The notes under the pieces are model-generated. The model saw only the letters and a list, made by a program, of their open reading frames with translations, did not search any database and had not been told where the DNA came from. This document shows, piece by piece, positions 36,922 through 47,814 of a stretch of DNA of 64,000 nt. This DNA comes from Arbacia lixula. Its lineage: Eukaryota; Echinodermata; Echinoidea; Arbacioida; Arbaciidae. Position 1 is the first letter of the stretch. Every line of letters begins with the position of its first letter. The stretch spans positions 7,168,465 through 7,232,464 of the forward strand of contig OZ022596.1 in NCBI GenBank assembly GCA_963669155.1, written 5' to 3'. Position numbers and translations under genes: made by a program.

Positions 36922-36992
36922 GTCTCTGTGGTCTAGTGGTTAAGGCACCGGCGTTCAAAGCTGGGGGCCCGGGTTCGATTTCCGGCAGAGAC
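36922..36992 (+). tRNA. tRNA-like gene with UCA anticodon (putative UGA-reading)
   Basis: The 71 bases fold by hand into a full cloverleaf: acceptor GTCTCTG with CAGAGAC; D stem GTCT with AGGC; anticodon stem CCGGC with GCTGG and loop GTTCAAA, which puts U33 before UCA; T stem CCGGG with TCCGG (one G-U) and loop TTCGATT. Base 73 is A, and a T6 pol III terminator follows one base later (36994-36999). Box A matches consensus; box B has one change. The body resembles tRNA-Glu (GGTCTAGTGGTTA, GGCCCGGGTTCGA). It is not a selenocysteine tRNA, which is about 90 bases with a long variable arm. The 3' acceptor strand and the T-run lie in the 111-bp terminal repeat. Expression and charging are unknown; it may be a pseudogene. 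Confidence 0.6.
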
Positions 36993-37092
36993 ATTTTTTC
37001 GGCATTACCAATTTTTCCAAAGGGTAGATAGCTCTGGGGAGCCTTGATTTAAGCTACGCCTACCATTGTTCTCTTCATCCATTTCTTTCACA

Positions 37093-38360
37093 AAATATTT
37101 AAATAAAAGAGTTGCCAAAGCTGTTGTATATGTATAATTTCTCACATTTATATATATATATATATATATTACAGCCCGACTGTGTGGTTATTTTAGATCA
37201 TTGGGAGCATTTTCACGTGTAGCAAGAAAGAACAGATATTCCTTATGTGTAACATGTAAACTTGTTGAATTTCAATTTCATATTTCATATTAGTGTGAAA
37301 TACCCAGAGACCTTTAAATTCGATTTTCTCAGAATGTACTTGACGCACCTGCGGACCGCTTGTACCGGTTCGTGGATTCATCGACGTAATGACTTCACCT
37401 ACAAAACGTAATAATGACTTTACTTACAAATGTAATAAATTTTAGGGGATACATCTTTGTCGAATTTCTTCAAAACTGAAACCCTGTACTAACCCATGGG
37501 TGTATTGCGCAGTCTTTATTCCAGACCCAATCATAGGCCCGATCACCTTGTTCCTGTGGAATAGCGTGGGGTGGAGCCTAGTCTTTCCTCCAGACTCGAT
37601 TAAAAAAATAAGAGCGAAGTCTTTTCTCCACACCCAATTGTTTCTTTTTTTTTTAAATCTTCCAAACCAAGGCCCAATTATCTTATTCTTGTGAAATAAT
37701 ATGAGAAACCAGCCTACTCCTTCCTCCAGGCCCAGTTATTTAAAAGATAAGAGCGTAGTCTTATCTCCAGATCCGTTTAATTTATTTTTAAACCTTAAAA
37801 ACTCAGACCCCATCTTCTCATTCGTATGAAATCAACTAAGAACGTGCCTAGTCTTTCCTTCAGACCAAATTTTTATCTTCAAAACCAAGGCCCCATCATC
37901 TTATTCTTGTGGAATAACATGAGAATTGACCCTAGTCTTTCATCCAGACTCGATTATCAAAAAAGGAGCGTAGTCTGTTCTCCAGTTATTTCAATTTTTT
38001 TTTAAACTGCGTCTTAAAACCACGGAAAGCAACAAACCATGACTAAGAAAGAAAGGAAAAGAACCATTTGACATGTGGTATTCATGATGTGTTTTTCCCC
38101 GTGCCAGTGACGGTCAAGGTCCACGGGACGTGTAATTTTCCATTGTGAGAGCGATGTAATGATTATAATTGTTTGCGTGTAAAGTTCACACTTTTGCGAA
38201 TGAAGATGTACAACCGCTGATAACGTCTTGTCGTCCCTCAAGGATAGGGCATACATGTGTGTACTGTATGTGAAAAAAAGCTTTACTGGTTAATGCATTG
38301 GTTGTATGGGCTAAATGTTGTGCGGTACAAACATGCAATATGGAGAGGAATTTTACACAG

Positions 38361-38404
<44 letters not shown>

Positions 38405-38680
38405 GTGTGCGCGCGCGTGTGTGTGTGTGTCTATGTGTGTCTATGTGTGTATGTGTGAGAGTAGGTTTGTAAGGACGAATTATTTAAATATACGTCTGAT
38501 ACAAAACTTCGGTGTCGCTTTTCGGAAGACGCGTCCTTTTGTTGGAAACTGACACCTTGATCCTTATTTTCCAAAAGCGCTTCGGTTGAATGTGCACGCT
38601 AATAAATTTGGGTGATCACGCTTTTCTATTATCAAGAATATTTATATCGATGACCTGTTCTTGGCAGGACCCCATACAAA
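37093..38680. other. Gene-free stretch with degenerate tandem repeat and (GT)n
   Basis: At about 37440-37990 a unit of 130-150 bp with CCTAGTCTTTCCTCCAGACTC, ATAAGAGCGTAGTC and CTTATTCTTGTGGAATA recurs about four times. A (GT)n microsatellite with some GC steps lies at 38362-38440. (AT)n at 37149-37169. No gene. Confidence 0.6.
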
Positions 38681-38915
38681 ACCCCGCGTCAGATCACGTG
38701 ACCAATCATGTGACACCAATCGAATGCTCTGATTGGCCCGCTAATCTGGAGCGATAGTCACGCCCTGGCTTCCAGAACAAAACGATCACTTACTCTCTGC
38801 TGCGCCTCTCGTAACACATCACACACATCTCGCAAGCTGACGATACGTGATTCTCCGTCAACGCATCTCGTTTCGTGGATATATATTTGCATCGAAAGAG
38901 AAAACTCGTCTGTTG
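38681..38915 (+). promoter_or_regulatory. Inferred promoter and 5'UTR exon of the Ly6/uPAR-domain gene
   Basis: A consensus donor TTG|GTAAGT at 38915/38916 ends a candidate noncoding exon, and coding exon 1 begins after an acceptor at 41890, so a 5'UTR intron is likely. Upstream sit CACGTG (38694), three CCAAT-type boxes (GACCAATC, ACACCAATCG, and ATTGG inverted near 38733) and a locally GC-richer sequence. The transcription start is not determined. The link between this exon and the downstream gene is inference. Confidence 0.45.
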
Positions 38916-39189
38916 GTAAGTTCAATCCAACAAATGCCTTGCACTCTGCTGTGTGATCAATCCTTCACGTTCAGTTTCGTATAAATTCATGATTATAGAA
39001 TCATCAAATTGAAGCAGTTATATAGGCTAGATTACATTGCACAAAATCAAAATAATCAAGCTATACATTGAAGCACAAGAAAAAAAAGAAACTATTGGAA
39101 ACTGGTTTGCCCTTAATATATCGTATTGTATTAGCCAACAAAAGGAAACTAATAAATGACTAAGAACAATTACTCAATACGATAAAAAA

Positions 39190-39345
39190 AAGAAAATGCA
39201 AATACTTCGGGCATATTATAAGAACGGACGGATTTAAAAGAGTGCTGTTGGAAGAAAGGTTAAATGGAAAGAGAGGACGAGGGCGACCACAAACTTAGTA
39301 GATAGTATCCAAATATACCAAGATTTGAGATGTTATAGTGGAAAT
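39190..39345 (+). pseudogene. C-terminal remnant of a LINE ORF2
   Basis: The plus frame reads KCKYFGHIIRTDG, then LNGKRGRGRPQT and two stops. The (R/K)xxYFGHIxRxDG and GKRGRGRPxT blocks are the usual C-terminal signature of non-LTR retrotransposon reverse transcriptases. Only about 45 codons remain. Confidence 0.7.
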
Positions 39346-39960
39346 TATATTCCACATACTAAGAATGTTGCTATATGATTGGTCAAGAGTTGATCACGTG
39401 ATAAAGCGTAGTTTTGCCCATATGATCACCTGAGAAGAAAAGTTCGTTACACTCTAGGTGATAGTTCTTTTTGGTTTCGCTGATCTCGTCACTCCTCACC
39501 GACCTAACGCATGATCAATATTTTGAGTACGCGCGAAAATAAGGGCGTTTCACTCGGACTATCAATTGATTAACAGTAGCTCCTACTAACGCGCGTCTTA
39601 TACGCGTGTTCCCCATGGCAGCGGTTCGGGGTGAGGTAGAGAAGTAAACATTACTTTTGTACGTCAAATTGGCATTTTTGGGATAGATAGTTAGTTTCAG
39701 ATGTGGAATATAAAGCAAATAATCAACTTTTGGTTTCAGGCAATGAGACGAATTATCACTTCCTCGGCGATCTGACTGTATACGCTATCTTTCTTTCCTC
39801 AGCTGCGCTTCGGAAAGATAGCTACATCCAGATCGCCTCAGAAGTGATAGTTCGTCCCTTCACCCTCACCAACATTGATTATTTGCTTACCATGTGTTTG
39901 AACTCAATGATTGGTATATTTCTTTTATATCCCTTTGGTAAAACAATAAAATAAAAATAG

Positions 39961-40960
39961 TCGCCCTTTGCCCTCTGTCTTGATGTCGGTTCATCCCAAG
40001 TAAATGCGCGACACGCCGCTTACTGGATGCACTGCGCACTAATTTACGCTCGCTCAGTTCCGACCGATCAAGATTGTGAACAAACATAGCGACCTCCAGT
40101 GACCGTGTTCGGTTTGACCTGCTGCAAGGGGCAAATTGTGGGCTTTATGGCATCTATCAACAGTTCAAATACGAAGAAAGTGATCAAATTCGGCGTGAAC
40201 GTTTAACGTGAATATTGCTCTAAGCTCTGAACGTAGGAGCCCGATTCATTTGTTGGCTTTTTCATTTCCCGCGGCTTAGGCAAATCAACGGAAATTAATG
40301 TTTCGCCTTGGCCGCAACCCTGCGAGATTTCCCTAGCGCGCTCAATGATTTTCCGCTAAAACGCAAAAAAAAAAGCAGCTGGAAAAAAATGTATCACGTA
40401 CTGCTCGCAGTCGAAACAAATTGTGTTACCAGGTAGAGAGCAGCTAGAGAGAGCATGCGCAGTATGGTGCCAAAGAAGAAAATAGTAAATAGAGCATTCG
40501 CAGCCCCCCCCCCCTTCCCCCGAATAAAAAAGGTAAAAATTGTACCCTTCTTCCATATATTCCAGTTCGCTGATTGGTTGAAAGGGTGTCACTAGACCAC
40601 AAGTACATGAACTATTTGGGGAACAGAGCTCAGAGGGAAGAAAAGTACTATTTCGTGACGTCAGAGGGAAAAAGAACTATTTCGTGACGTCATTTAAAAA
40701 AAGAGTTGCCCTTTCCCTCTGTCTCGATTTCGATTCATCCCGGGTAAATGCGCGACACGCAAAATGCATTTCTTTCCACCTGCATTTTGGCATTTTAGCG
40801 AAAATCATTGGGCGCGCTGGAGGAATTAACTCTCGCGGTGTTGCGGCCGAGGCGTAACTTGAATTTTCATTGGTTTGCTCAAGCCGCAGGAAATAACAAA
40901 ACATCTGAATCGGGCTCCTGCGTTCGGAGCAGGGCGCTGTATTACAAGGTCCATCGTAAG
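39961..40960. repeat. Fold-back / direct-repeat unit in the 5'UTR intron, with two CRE sites
   Basis: Inverted arms at about 40230-40365 and 40795-40935 share AGGAGCCCGATTCA, GGCCGCAAC and CAATGATTTTC-GCTAAAA words. A block beginning GCCCTTTGCCCTCTGTC (39961) recurs in the same direction at 40706. Two tandem ACTATTTCGTGACGTCA units place perfect TGACGTCA sites at 40656 and 40685; another is at 41224. Confidence 0.65.
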
Positions 40961-41260
40961 GATTACATTAATTAACAAAGAATATATTAATGAAGGATAT
41001 AAGACAAATTTTTCATGATCTTTATTCGGGAACTTTGTGGAAACTAGGTACCATTTCCCGCACGCCCTCCGCTTAACCTCGGTGCAAATACATTCCACAA
41101 GATTCCTCATGATCATGAAATATTTGTGTCAAATAAGACACATAACAGAAACATATTAATGAAGATTTGATAAAAATTGGTCAAAGGAAAAGACGGTTAT
41201 TTTATTTTAAAGTTTTAATTTTGTGACGTCACGTGCGAGGTGATCTCCCATACGTTGTTT

Positions 41261-41890
41261 ACAATTTCTTTGGAAAATTCAATTTTTTTCAAACGGATAT
41301 TTACTTCACCATCTGTGCGTTTGATAAATCATTAGACACATTTTCTTACGCACATATCGCTATGAAAAGAATATATTCCTCCATCAAAGAACCTAAAACA
41401 GGTAATTCATTAGGAAAAGTAGTACACGAAATTAAAACTTTAAAAATCAAATAGCTTTCGTTTTCTTTGACCGATTTGCGTCAAATCTTCTCTAATCTGT
41501 TCCTTCTACATGTCTCCTTTTATTGAAACCAAAATAGATTCAGGGTGAACTATCTCTTAAGGCTACGAACAACTTAAAACACGACTGGTGATCCCTTCAC
41601 GTGTTGAATCAGATTCACAAAGATTTGGATTCTCTTCAGTTTAAGTTTTATTCTTGGTATTAACAAGTGTCTGAATACAAAGTTTATGATTTGTCAAATT
41701 TGATTATGATTGAAAATGCTAATACTCATTGCCGATAAATTGCTAGTGATAATCGTTTGTCTCGCAATGTATGGTCAACGAAATCTAAAAGGATCACGAC
41801 GTTTCGTGCGCCTCTGCAATACTTTGTCAAAGAGCAGCAGCTCCCCTGCCACGCAGAGGGTTAAACGAAATGTTCTTGTTTCTTCTGCAG
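41261..41890. other. Rest of the inferred 5'UTR intron
   Basis: AT-rich with nothing recognised except the end of a dispersed repeat (TGACCGATTTGCGTCAAA near 41470, like 30310). It ends in TTGTTTCTTCTGCAG at 41890, a strong 3' splice site for coding exon 1. Confidence 0.5.
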
Positions 41891-41894
41891 GAAA

Positions 41895-41943
41895 ATGAAG
41901 CCCGCCCTCGCACTCCTGGTCTTATGCTCCCTCGTGATTCGCG
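41895..41943 (+). CDS. Ly6/uPAR-domain GPI protein, coding exon 1 (signal peptide)
   Basis: Four bases after the acceptor TTCTTCTGCAG (41890) the ATG opens MKPALALLVLCSLVIR and the first base of G17, ending CGCG before GTAAGCTC. The 16-residue hydrophobic stretch is a signal peptide, probably cut near G17-A19. The phase-1 intron directly after the signal peptide is the standard arrangement of Ly6/uPAR (LU) genes. It joins exons 2 and 3 into an open frame of 228 codons. Too short to be seen in an open-frame search. Confidence 0.85.
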
Positions 41944-42061
41944 GTAAGCTCTATGATAGCCTGGCTACCAGGCTGTGGGGAATTATTTTCTGATACAAAC
42001 TCACAATAGACCAACGATTCTAGCTGCAGTAGACCAGTCCTTTTTCCAGGGCTCCGTAACA

Positions 42062-42192
42062 AAGGTTTGCGATCAATCGCAAATTTGAAAGACAAATTCT
42101 GATTGGTTACTGGTGAGTCTTTTGAGCAAGAAGCGCATGCAACAATGATATTGATTGGCCATATTGCCATTTTGCGATTGATTGTAAACAAG
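42062..42192 (+). repeat. Short MITE with GGTTTGCGATCAA end, copy 2
   Basis: Termini TTTGCGATCAATCGCAAATT and TTTTGCGATTGATTGTAAA are inverted. It matches 2410-2535. It lies in the first coding intron of the Ly6/uPAR-domain gene. Confidence 0.7.
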
Positions 42193-42978
42193 CCTTATGT
42201 TACGGGGCCCAGTTAGGAGGGAGAAAAAGAAGGAGACTAATATAATGACTAATCTCATGAGGAGTCAGTTATTTGCCAGTTATTACATCCGTTGTATGGC
42301 AATATATGACAATACAAGTAAAAGGACAGGCGGCTGGAGGGGCGGTTAACATGTTTGATCTAGGGTAGATCTATATAGATAAAGCTAGCGGTCGTGCATT
42401 ATACAGTTACAGAAAATGTGTTACATATAAATAGTATCTTATGCGAAGTAGACTCTACTTGCCAGTTATTAGATCTGTTATCATATGTATGGCAATAAAT
42501 AACAACAGAAGTAAAGGGAGAGACGGCGAAAATGTTTGATCTAGGGTAGACACATAATAAAGAAGTAAGTCCCCCCCCCCCCCCTAAGCAAAATGGCATA
42601 ACTTTTTATCGAAGAGGTGTTGGGGTAAATAATTTTGCAGGATTGTGCAGCGCACAGTAAACACCCGGCCGCCTCATTGTGCGCTGCACGTCCCCAACCA
42701 AATTATGTTCATTTTCTTATAGATTCCCACATTTCAGCTCTATAACAATACATGTTCCATTCTCATTTTAGTCTCAATAGCAATTATATGGTTTGTATCA
42801 TTTTGTATCTGCATCAACTTAGATATAATACTTCTATGAACAGGTTTTTGTCTAATTGTATATTTGGGCAATATGTTTGCATAAATTGCAAATCTTATCT
42901 AATGCTTGCTGTTTTGCTTTCTCCATGTTAAAGTTTAGTGTAAAATAATGAAATCTCACTTACCTTGCTGAATTTGCC

Positions 42979-43407
42979 TTTCTCTCCCCTCCCCTCCCCT
43001 CTCCTCCCCTCCCCTCTACATATTTGCCGTCCGTGGTTTTGTGGTATCTTTATCATCATGCTCGCCCATTCCCTTCCCACTCTCTTCCTTTGCAACCCTT
43101 CCACCCCTCTCTTCCTCCACCACACCCCTCATACTTCCCCCACCCCTTTGTCTCATCTCCCCCTCTTTCTCATTTCCTTTCCCTCTCATCCATCAACCCT
43201 TCTCTTTTCCCTACCCCCCCCCCCCCTCTAACACACCCCTCCGTCTTTCTCTGTCTCTGTCTCTCTTTTTTTTCTCTCTCTCTCTTGTTTCCCTTCTTCC
43301 TCTCCTACCTCCTCGATATCTCACCCTAAACTTTCTCCCTAGCCGCAATTCCCCCCCCCCACACACACATAATGATTTCTCCTTCTTCCTCTCTCTCTCG
43401 CCCCCCT

Positions 43408-43439
<32 letters not shown>

Positions 43440-43528
43440 ACTCTCTCTCTCTCTCTCTCTCTCTATCTCTATCTCTCTCTCTCTCTTTCTATCTCTATCT
43501 CTCTCTCACACACACATCACATGCAACA
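42979..43528 (+). repeat. ~550-bp polypyrimidine tract ending at the exon-2 splice acceptor
   Basis: Nearly continuous C/T on the plus strand (CCCCTCCCCT, CTCTCTCT, TCTATCTC) runs up to about 20 bases before the AG at 43528-43529, interrupted mainly by short CA-rich pieces. It follows the gene's transcribed strand. The long plus-strand frame at 43041-43565 is an artefact. Confidence 0.9.
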
Positions 43529-43529
43529 G

Positions 43530-43718
43530 GTGAGGCGCAGGACTGCCACACCTGTCTGGCCTTAAACAACCCTAGTGCGGGCCAGAGCGGCCAGCCGGAC
43601 TATATCCTTGGTGATGCCAGCTGCGCAGACAGCGGGAGCACCCAACCGACCAAAGATTGCAGCGCAGTAGGGGGCTGCTTGCTGCTCGACTTTGAATTCG
43701 TCTATAACATTGATGGCA
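43530..43718 (+). CDS. Ly6/uPAR-domain GPI protein, coding exon 2
   Basis: A 189-base exon between CATGCAACAG and GTACGTACAC, phase 1 at both ends, encoding residues 17-79 and the first base of S80. It starts GEAQDCHTCLALNN and holds C22, C25, C48, C60 and C66, the first five cysteines of the LU (three-finger) fold. C-x2-C right after the signal peptide is the family's opening motif. The fold is an extracellular disulfide-rich domain found in CD59, Ly6 proteins, uPAR and invertebrate relatives. A ligand cannot be predicted. Confidence 0.87.
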
Positions 43719-43954
43719 GTACGTACACTTAATTAAGATTCACGAATTCTCCGTCCCACAATACACTGCGCACCGCATGTTTGCAGCCATACCCATTTCC
43801 GGTGTGTAGGTGTGGTAAGCCGTGAAGTCCACGGTCCTAAGCCTCCGTAGGACACGGACAACGCGCGGTCTGCGTCCTACAGACGTACACCGCGCGCTGT
43901 AGGTCTGCCCCACAAGGAAATGTTCGCGCGTTGTCCGTCCTCGCGGGCTGTCCG

Positions 43955-45106
43955 CATCTGGAAGTGTGTTATTTTTGTATTTACACATAAATTGCCCTAA
44001 GTAAAACAGATACAAATTGTTAATCTTTAACAGCCTGTTGTCAGCAAACAATGGGTCTGTGTGTGAAAGAAACAAAGAATGGTTTATAATACGGAGGGAC
44101 TTCTTTTGCAATAAAAGTAGCCTGTTTAATAAAGTTTGGTGGGTATTGCCCCAAACAAGAATGCCATAATTAAAATAAGGTAAAATCAAAGAAGAATAAA
44201 GCATCAATAAGGTTAGAGGTGGAAAATGATATTTTAATTTGTTTATTATGCAAGTATTACGTAATATAATTTTGGAAATGTTTTCACGATATTTCCACGA
44301 GAGTTTGTTGTCGACAATTCTGCCAAGAAATTTAATAAACGAAACAAGTTCTAAAGGGGTATCATCAAACACAATGTTGGCGGGCAGTGCGTCTATCGAG
44401 TTACTAAATAACACATATTTGGTCTTCTGGAGATTGAGGGAAAGTTTATTGGCTCTTATCCATTGAGTAACCTTACCAAGCTCGGAGTCTACTATGTTTA
44501 CCAGAGTGTTTGGATTTTCGTGGGAATAAAAAAGATTTGAATCGTCAGCAAAGAGTACGAACGAAAGAATATCGGATGATTTACACAAATCATTAATATA
44601 AATAATAAATAATAAAGGACCTAACAAGCTACCCTGTGGGACTCCGCAATTTATGTTGTGCATATTGGATGTGTGGTCATTTAGTGCTACGAACTGTCTT
44701 CTATTGAATAAGTAGCTCCTGAACCACTCCAAGGCCTTTCCACGCACCCCATAATGAGCAAGTTTACTTAAGAAAATATCGTGGTTGATTGTATCGAAGG
44801 CCTTGGAGAAGTCCAAAAAGATACCCACCATATGTGAAGAATGGTCTAGTGCATGCGCCACTTTGTCAATAAAATTCAATAAGGCATGTTCAGCATTATG
44901 CTTTGTTCTAAACCCGAACTAGAAATTTGAGAAAATTTTGTGTGTTTTTAAAAAGTTTATAGTTCTACTGTAGACGATCTTCTCTAAAATTTTCGATAAG
45001 GAGGATAATAGGGAAATAGGTCTGTAATTGTTGACATCTAGCTTATCGCCTTTTTTGAAGAGAGGAATAACCTTACCAATTTTCATGTTATCTGGGACTT
45101 TTCCAT
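43955..45106 (-). pseudogene. Jockey-superfamily LINE reverse transcriptase, truncated, one nonsense codon
   Basis: Minus-strand frame, 5' to 3': KIGKVIPLFKKGD and NNYRPISLLS (RT blocks 1-2); FGFR; FLDFSKAFDTINHD (motif A, catalytic Asp); GVPQGSLLGPLLF (motif B); FADDSNLF (motif C, catalytic Asp pair); FLGRIVDNKLSW; LYSSLILPYFNYGILVWG. One TAG at 44919-44921 replaces the usual residue before FGFR. The 5' end stops at 45106 against another repeat, and the match ends at NNTLP near 43955. The endonuclease domain and 3' tail are absent. FADD with this motif B suggests CR1/L2/Rex-type. It sits reversed within the last intron of the Ly6/uPAR-domain gene. Confidence 0.92.
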
Positions 45107-45590
45107 CACGATCGTAAATTGAAGAAAGTGTGATTCAAGACCATTTCTAAGAATATAGCATGTTGAAGCTCTCTGTATATGTAAAAATTTCAGCCGTTAA
45201 ATTTCAAACCGACTTTTTTCGTACTACGAAAAAAGTCTTAGTTTTTGTTACAGTACCTAATTGGTTATTATGCATGTGTGAAATCCTAATTTTATGAGTA
45301 ATTACCAAACTTTGGAGATGATTCCTTCTATAGAACATTTTTTTTTTCATAATGCGTTTTATAATTTACGAAACAGATTAATCAATAAAGCAGATATTTC
45401 AACATAAACTGCTAAGAGCCTGCGGTAAAGACTATTAATCAGACGCTGTTTTCGTGCATTATTTGAATTTTACACTACGTATCAGTTTCAAATTATGAAT
45501 TTACAGCTTGCTAACACTTCTCTATATGTTTTACCAATGTTTCGATGGTTTTGTCGTGATCTGAAAAAGGGACGGGCTGTCTTTAAACAT
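45107..45590 (+). repeat. Dispersed repeat ending GGGACGGGCTGTCTTTAA, copy 2
   Basis: Matches 10968-11433 over its length. An extra inverted TTTTTTCGTACTACGAAAAA hairpin occurs near 45213-45234. Its left edge is the exact point where the LINE fragment stops, so one of the two inserted into or deleted the other. Confidence 0.8.
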
Positions 45591-47814
45591 CCTTGACTAT
45601 ATTTATCTAAAAAAAATAAAGTACGGGGTCAAGCTGTTCCTTTCAGATGTTATGACATTGAAGTATTGTTGTAGGACCACCTCTCCATGTATTCCCCCAT
45701 CCAATTAAATTGCTTGCCAAAATATTCATTCTTCTTTCAATTCTTCTCTTACGTAGCAATAGCGTGTTATGTCAAGACACCTTTTTATACCAGTAGCATT
45801 TTTGAGCCAAGAGCGGAAAGCCATTGTGCAATGCGGTATGGGAAATCGTGTATTTGCGCACAGACTATTGGTTGTATATCTTTAACCTTGTGCTTCGTTC
45901 TGACATTGATAATTGTGTTATATGTGTTACATCTATGTGTTGTAAAACGAGTTTCACCATGAATCAGACTAAAATAGACTAGTTCGTAATTACACCAGGG
46001 AGGTGTTACGAAGGAGTAGAAACTCGAGCATAATATATTCAAACATCTGTATGGGTTCTAAAGCGTGCTCATGAATGCCAAAAGCATTCCATAATCATGA
46101 CAATGCTTTGATGTTCCATGTGCCGTGCCGACATTTAGCTGATGTCAACTTGAAAAGAAATTTCTTTAATTTCCCATTTGTCTGTAGACGTTTTGTTTTT
46201 GACAAATTTGTTTGCAAACTTTAAGGAAGTTAACGGCAGATAATGACAGATCCTTTACTCTGCTTTTGTTTCGAAAAGTATTGAGGAATCATTAAAAATC
46301 GGACATATAAGCTGTTTTTATTACTTACAAAATTGGCCAATTTCTTCACTTTCCGACAACTTGTGCATCTGGGGGATTCAACCACTCTCAAAATGATATA
46401 TTAAGCTGTGTATTATCATTAACGGCGTTTGTGTGTGTTTGCGTGAAACAGAGATATTTCACTTGAAAAACTTGTTTATTTGTGTTTGCTGATACCTGTT
46501 ATGCTCATGGAAGTATTAACAGAACGGGACAAGCGAAATGAGACTGTAAATTTCTTTTGTCCTCTCCGAGAAGCCGTTGCCACACAATCATATTCATAAT
46601 TGTTCAAACACCTGAACAGCACCTGTTGAGAACACATAACTTTTCAGCGGCTTAGCACATGGGTTCAAAGGAAGAAAGTTGCTTCATATCCTTCCATAAC
46701 ACATCCCTGATTACACCATGTTCGGACAATCCACTGAATAAGTAGCGCCAGACCGCTAACTGGGATTTTTGTGATAATGTTGTGTAGGATGATGGAGGTA
46801 AAGACATTTTTGCAGTCTGCCTGGAATAACAATAGAAGCAGGTGCACATGCTGGAATGTTCTTTCACTATACCTCCTCAGTGATGAATAGCTGTTTCCAT
46901 ATGCATGATAATACGTTCAAATGTGGTTGACTATCTATTGAGTTTTCATTTTACTCTTTGAGTAATACAATTGACCTGTGTTCATTTTCTACCAGCAATA
47001 ATCTGCTCATGCGCAGATTGCAATTACGAAGTGGCTTATTGTTACATGGCATATTCAAAGGATGGTATCTTTTTTTTTTTTGAGCGGGTGCAGTGACATA
47101 GCGTATACTGCTAGTGTTTTATTCATTCTCTTGAATATTAATTTTGATGAATCAGAACCAAACGTTGTGCGTGTACCAGATAATTGATTTAGAATACAGC
47201 AAATGCCAATTTTGCATGACAGCTGTCAATCCACTACCAACTGCCAAGCAGAGTGTATTATTAGTTCATGATGTTGCTGGCAGACAAGACCATGTGGATT
47301 GACACATGTGATACGCAAAAGACAATATATCTATAAAAAAAAAACAGTTAAGTGACAGGGCTTTCTGGGTTGATTTCAATCTTGAAAGGAAATCCTAGGC
47401 ATACACCTACATGACCTAGTAGTAAGGAGAGCGTGCTCCATCCTGCAATTTATTTTTTTTTAAAGTCTGACAAAAATCTTGGAACTAGATATTATTTAAA
47501 ACTTTAATCTACTACCTACTGGGGAAGTGACTTAACCACACAATCTATATGCATTCTACGGATTAAGACACAACCATCACTCTGACTTGTGTTGTCATTC
47601 TTGTCTGACTGGTCTTTCGTTTAATTACGTGATAGAACTCACTATCCCTACAACTGGGTGCTGCCTAAAACAAAAATGTTCATTCAAAAGAACACATCTG
47701 CTGATCTCAAATTAAAGATTTTCTTTCGGAACATTTTTATGTAATAATATCCACGTACTTCCCCACCCCCCCCCCCCCCCCCCTCCTTAATAACTTTAAT
47801 TTTTTAATGTTTAC
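45591..47814. other. Intron 3 (last coding intron) without further exons
   Basis: AT-rich. I find no splice-bounded open frame that would join exons 2 and 3, which already connect in frame. Only a poly-C run at about 47767-47783 and short A/T runs stand out. Confidence 0.55.

Noticed and set aside
36922-36992. Selenocysteine tRNA (also UCA anticodon)
   Set aside because: Length is 71 bases with a short variable region and 7-bp acceptor, unlike the ~90-base tRNA-Sec with long acceptor and variable arms.
43041-43565. 174-codon plus-strand frame of Ser/Pro/Leu/Phe
   Set aside because: Artefact of the polypyrimidine tract before exon 2; the frame does not match the coding frame of that exon.
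43740-43954. C-terminal part of the LINE open frame after NNTLP
   Set aside because: The residues no longer match LINE ORF2; the frame stays open by chance into other sequence.
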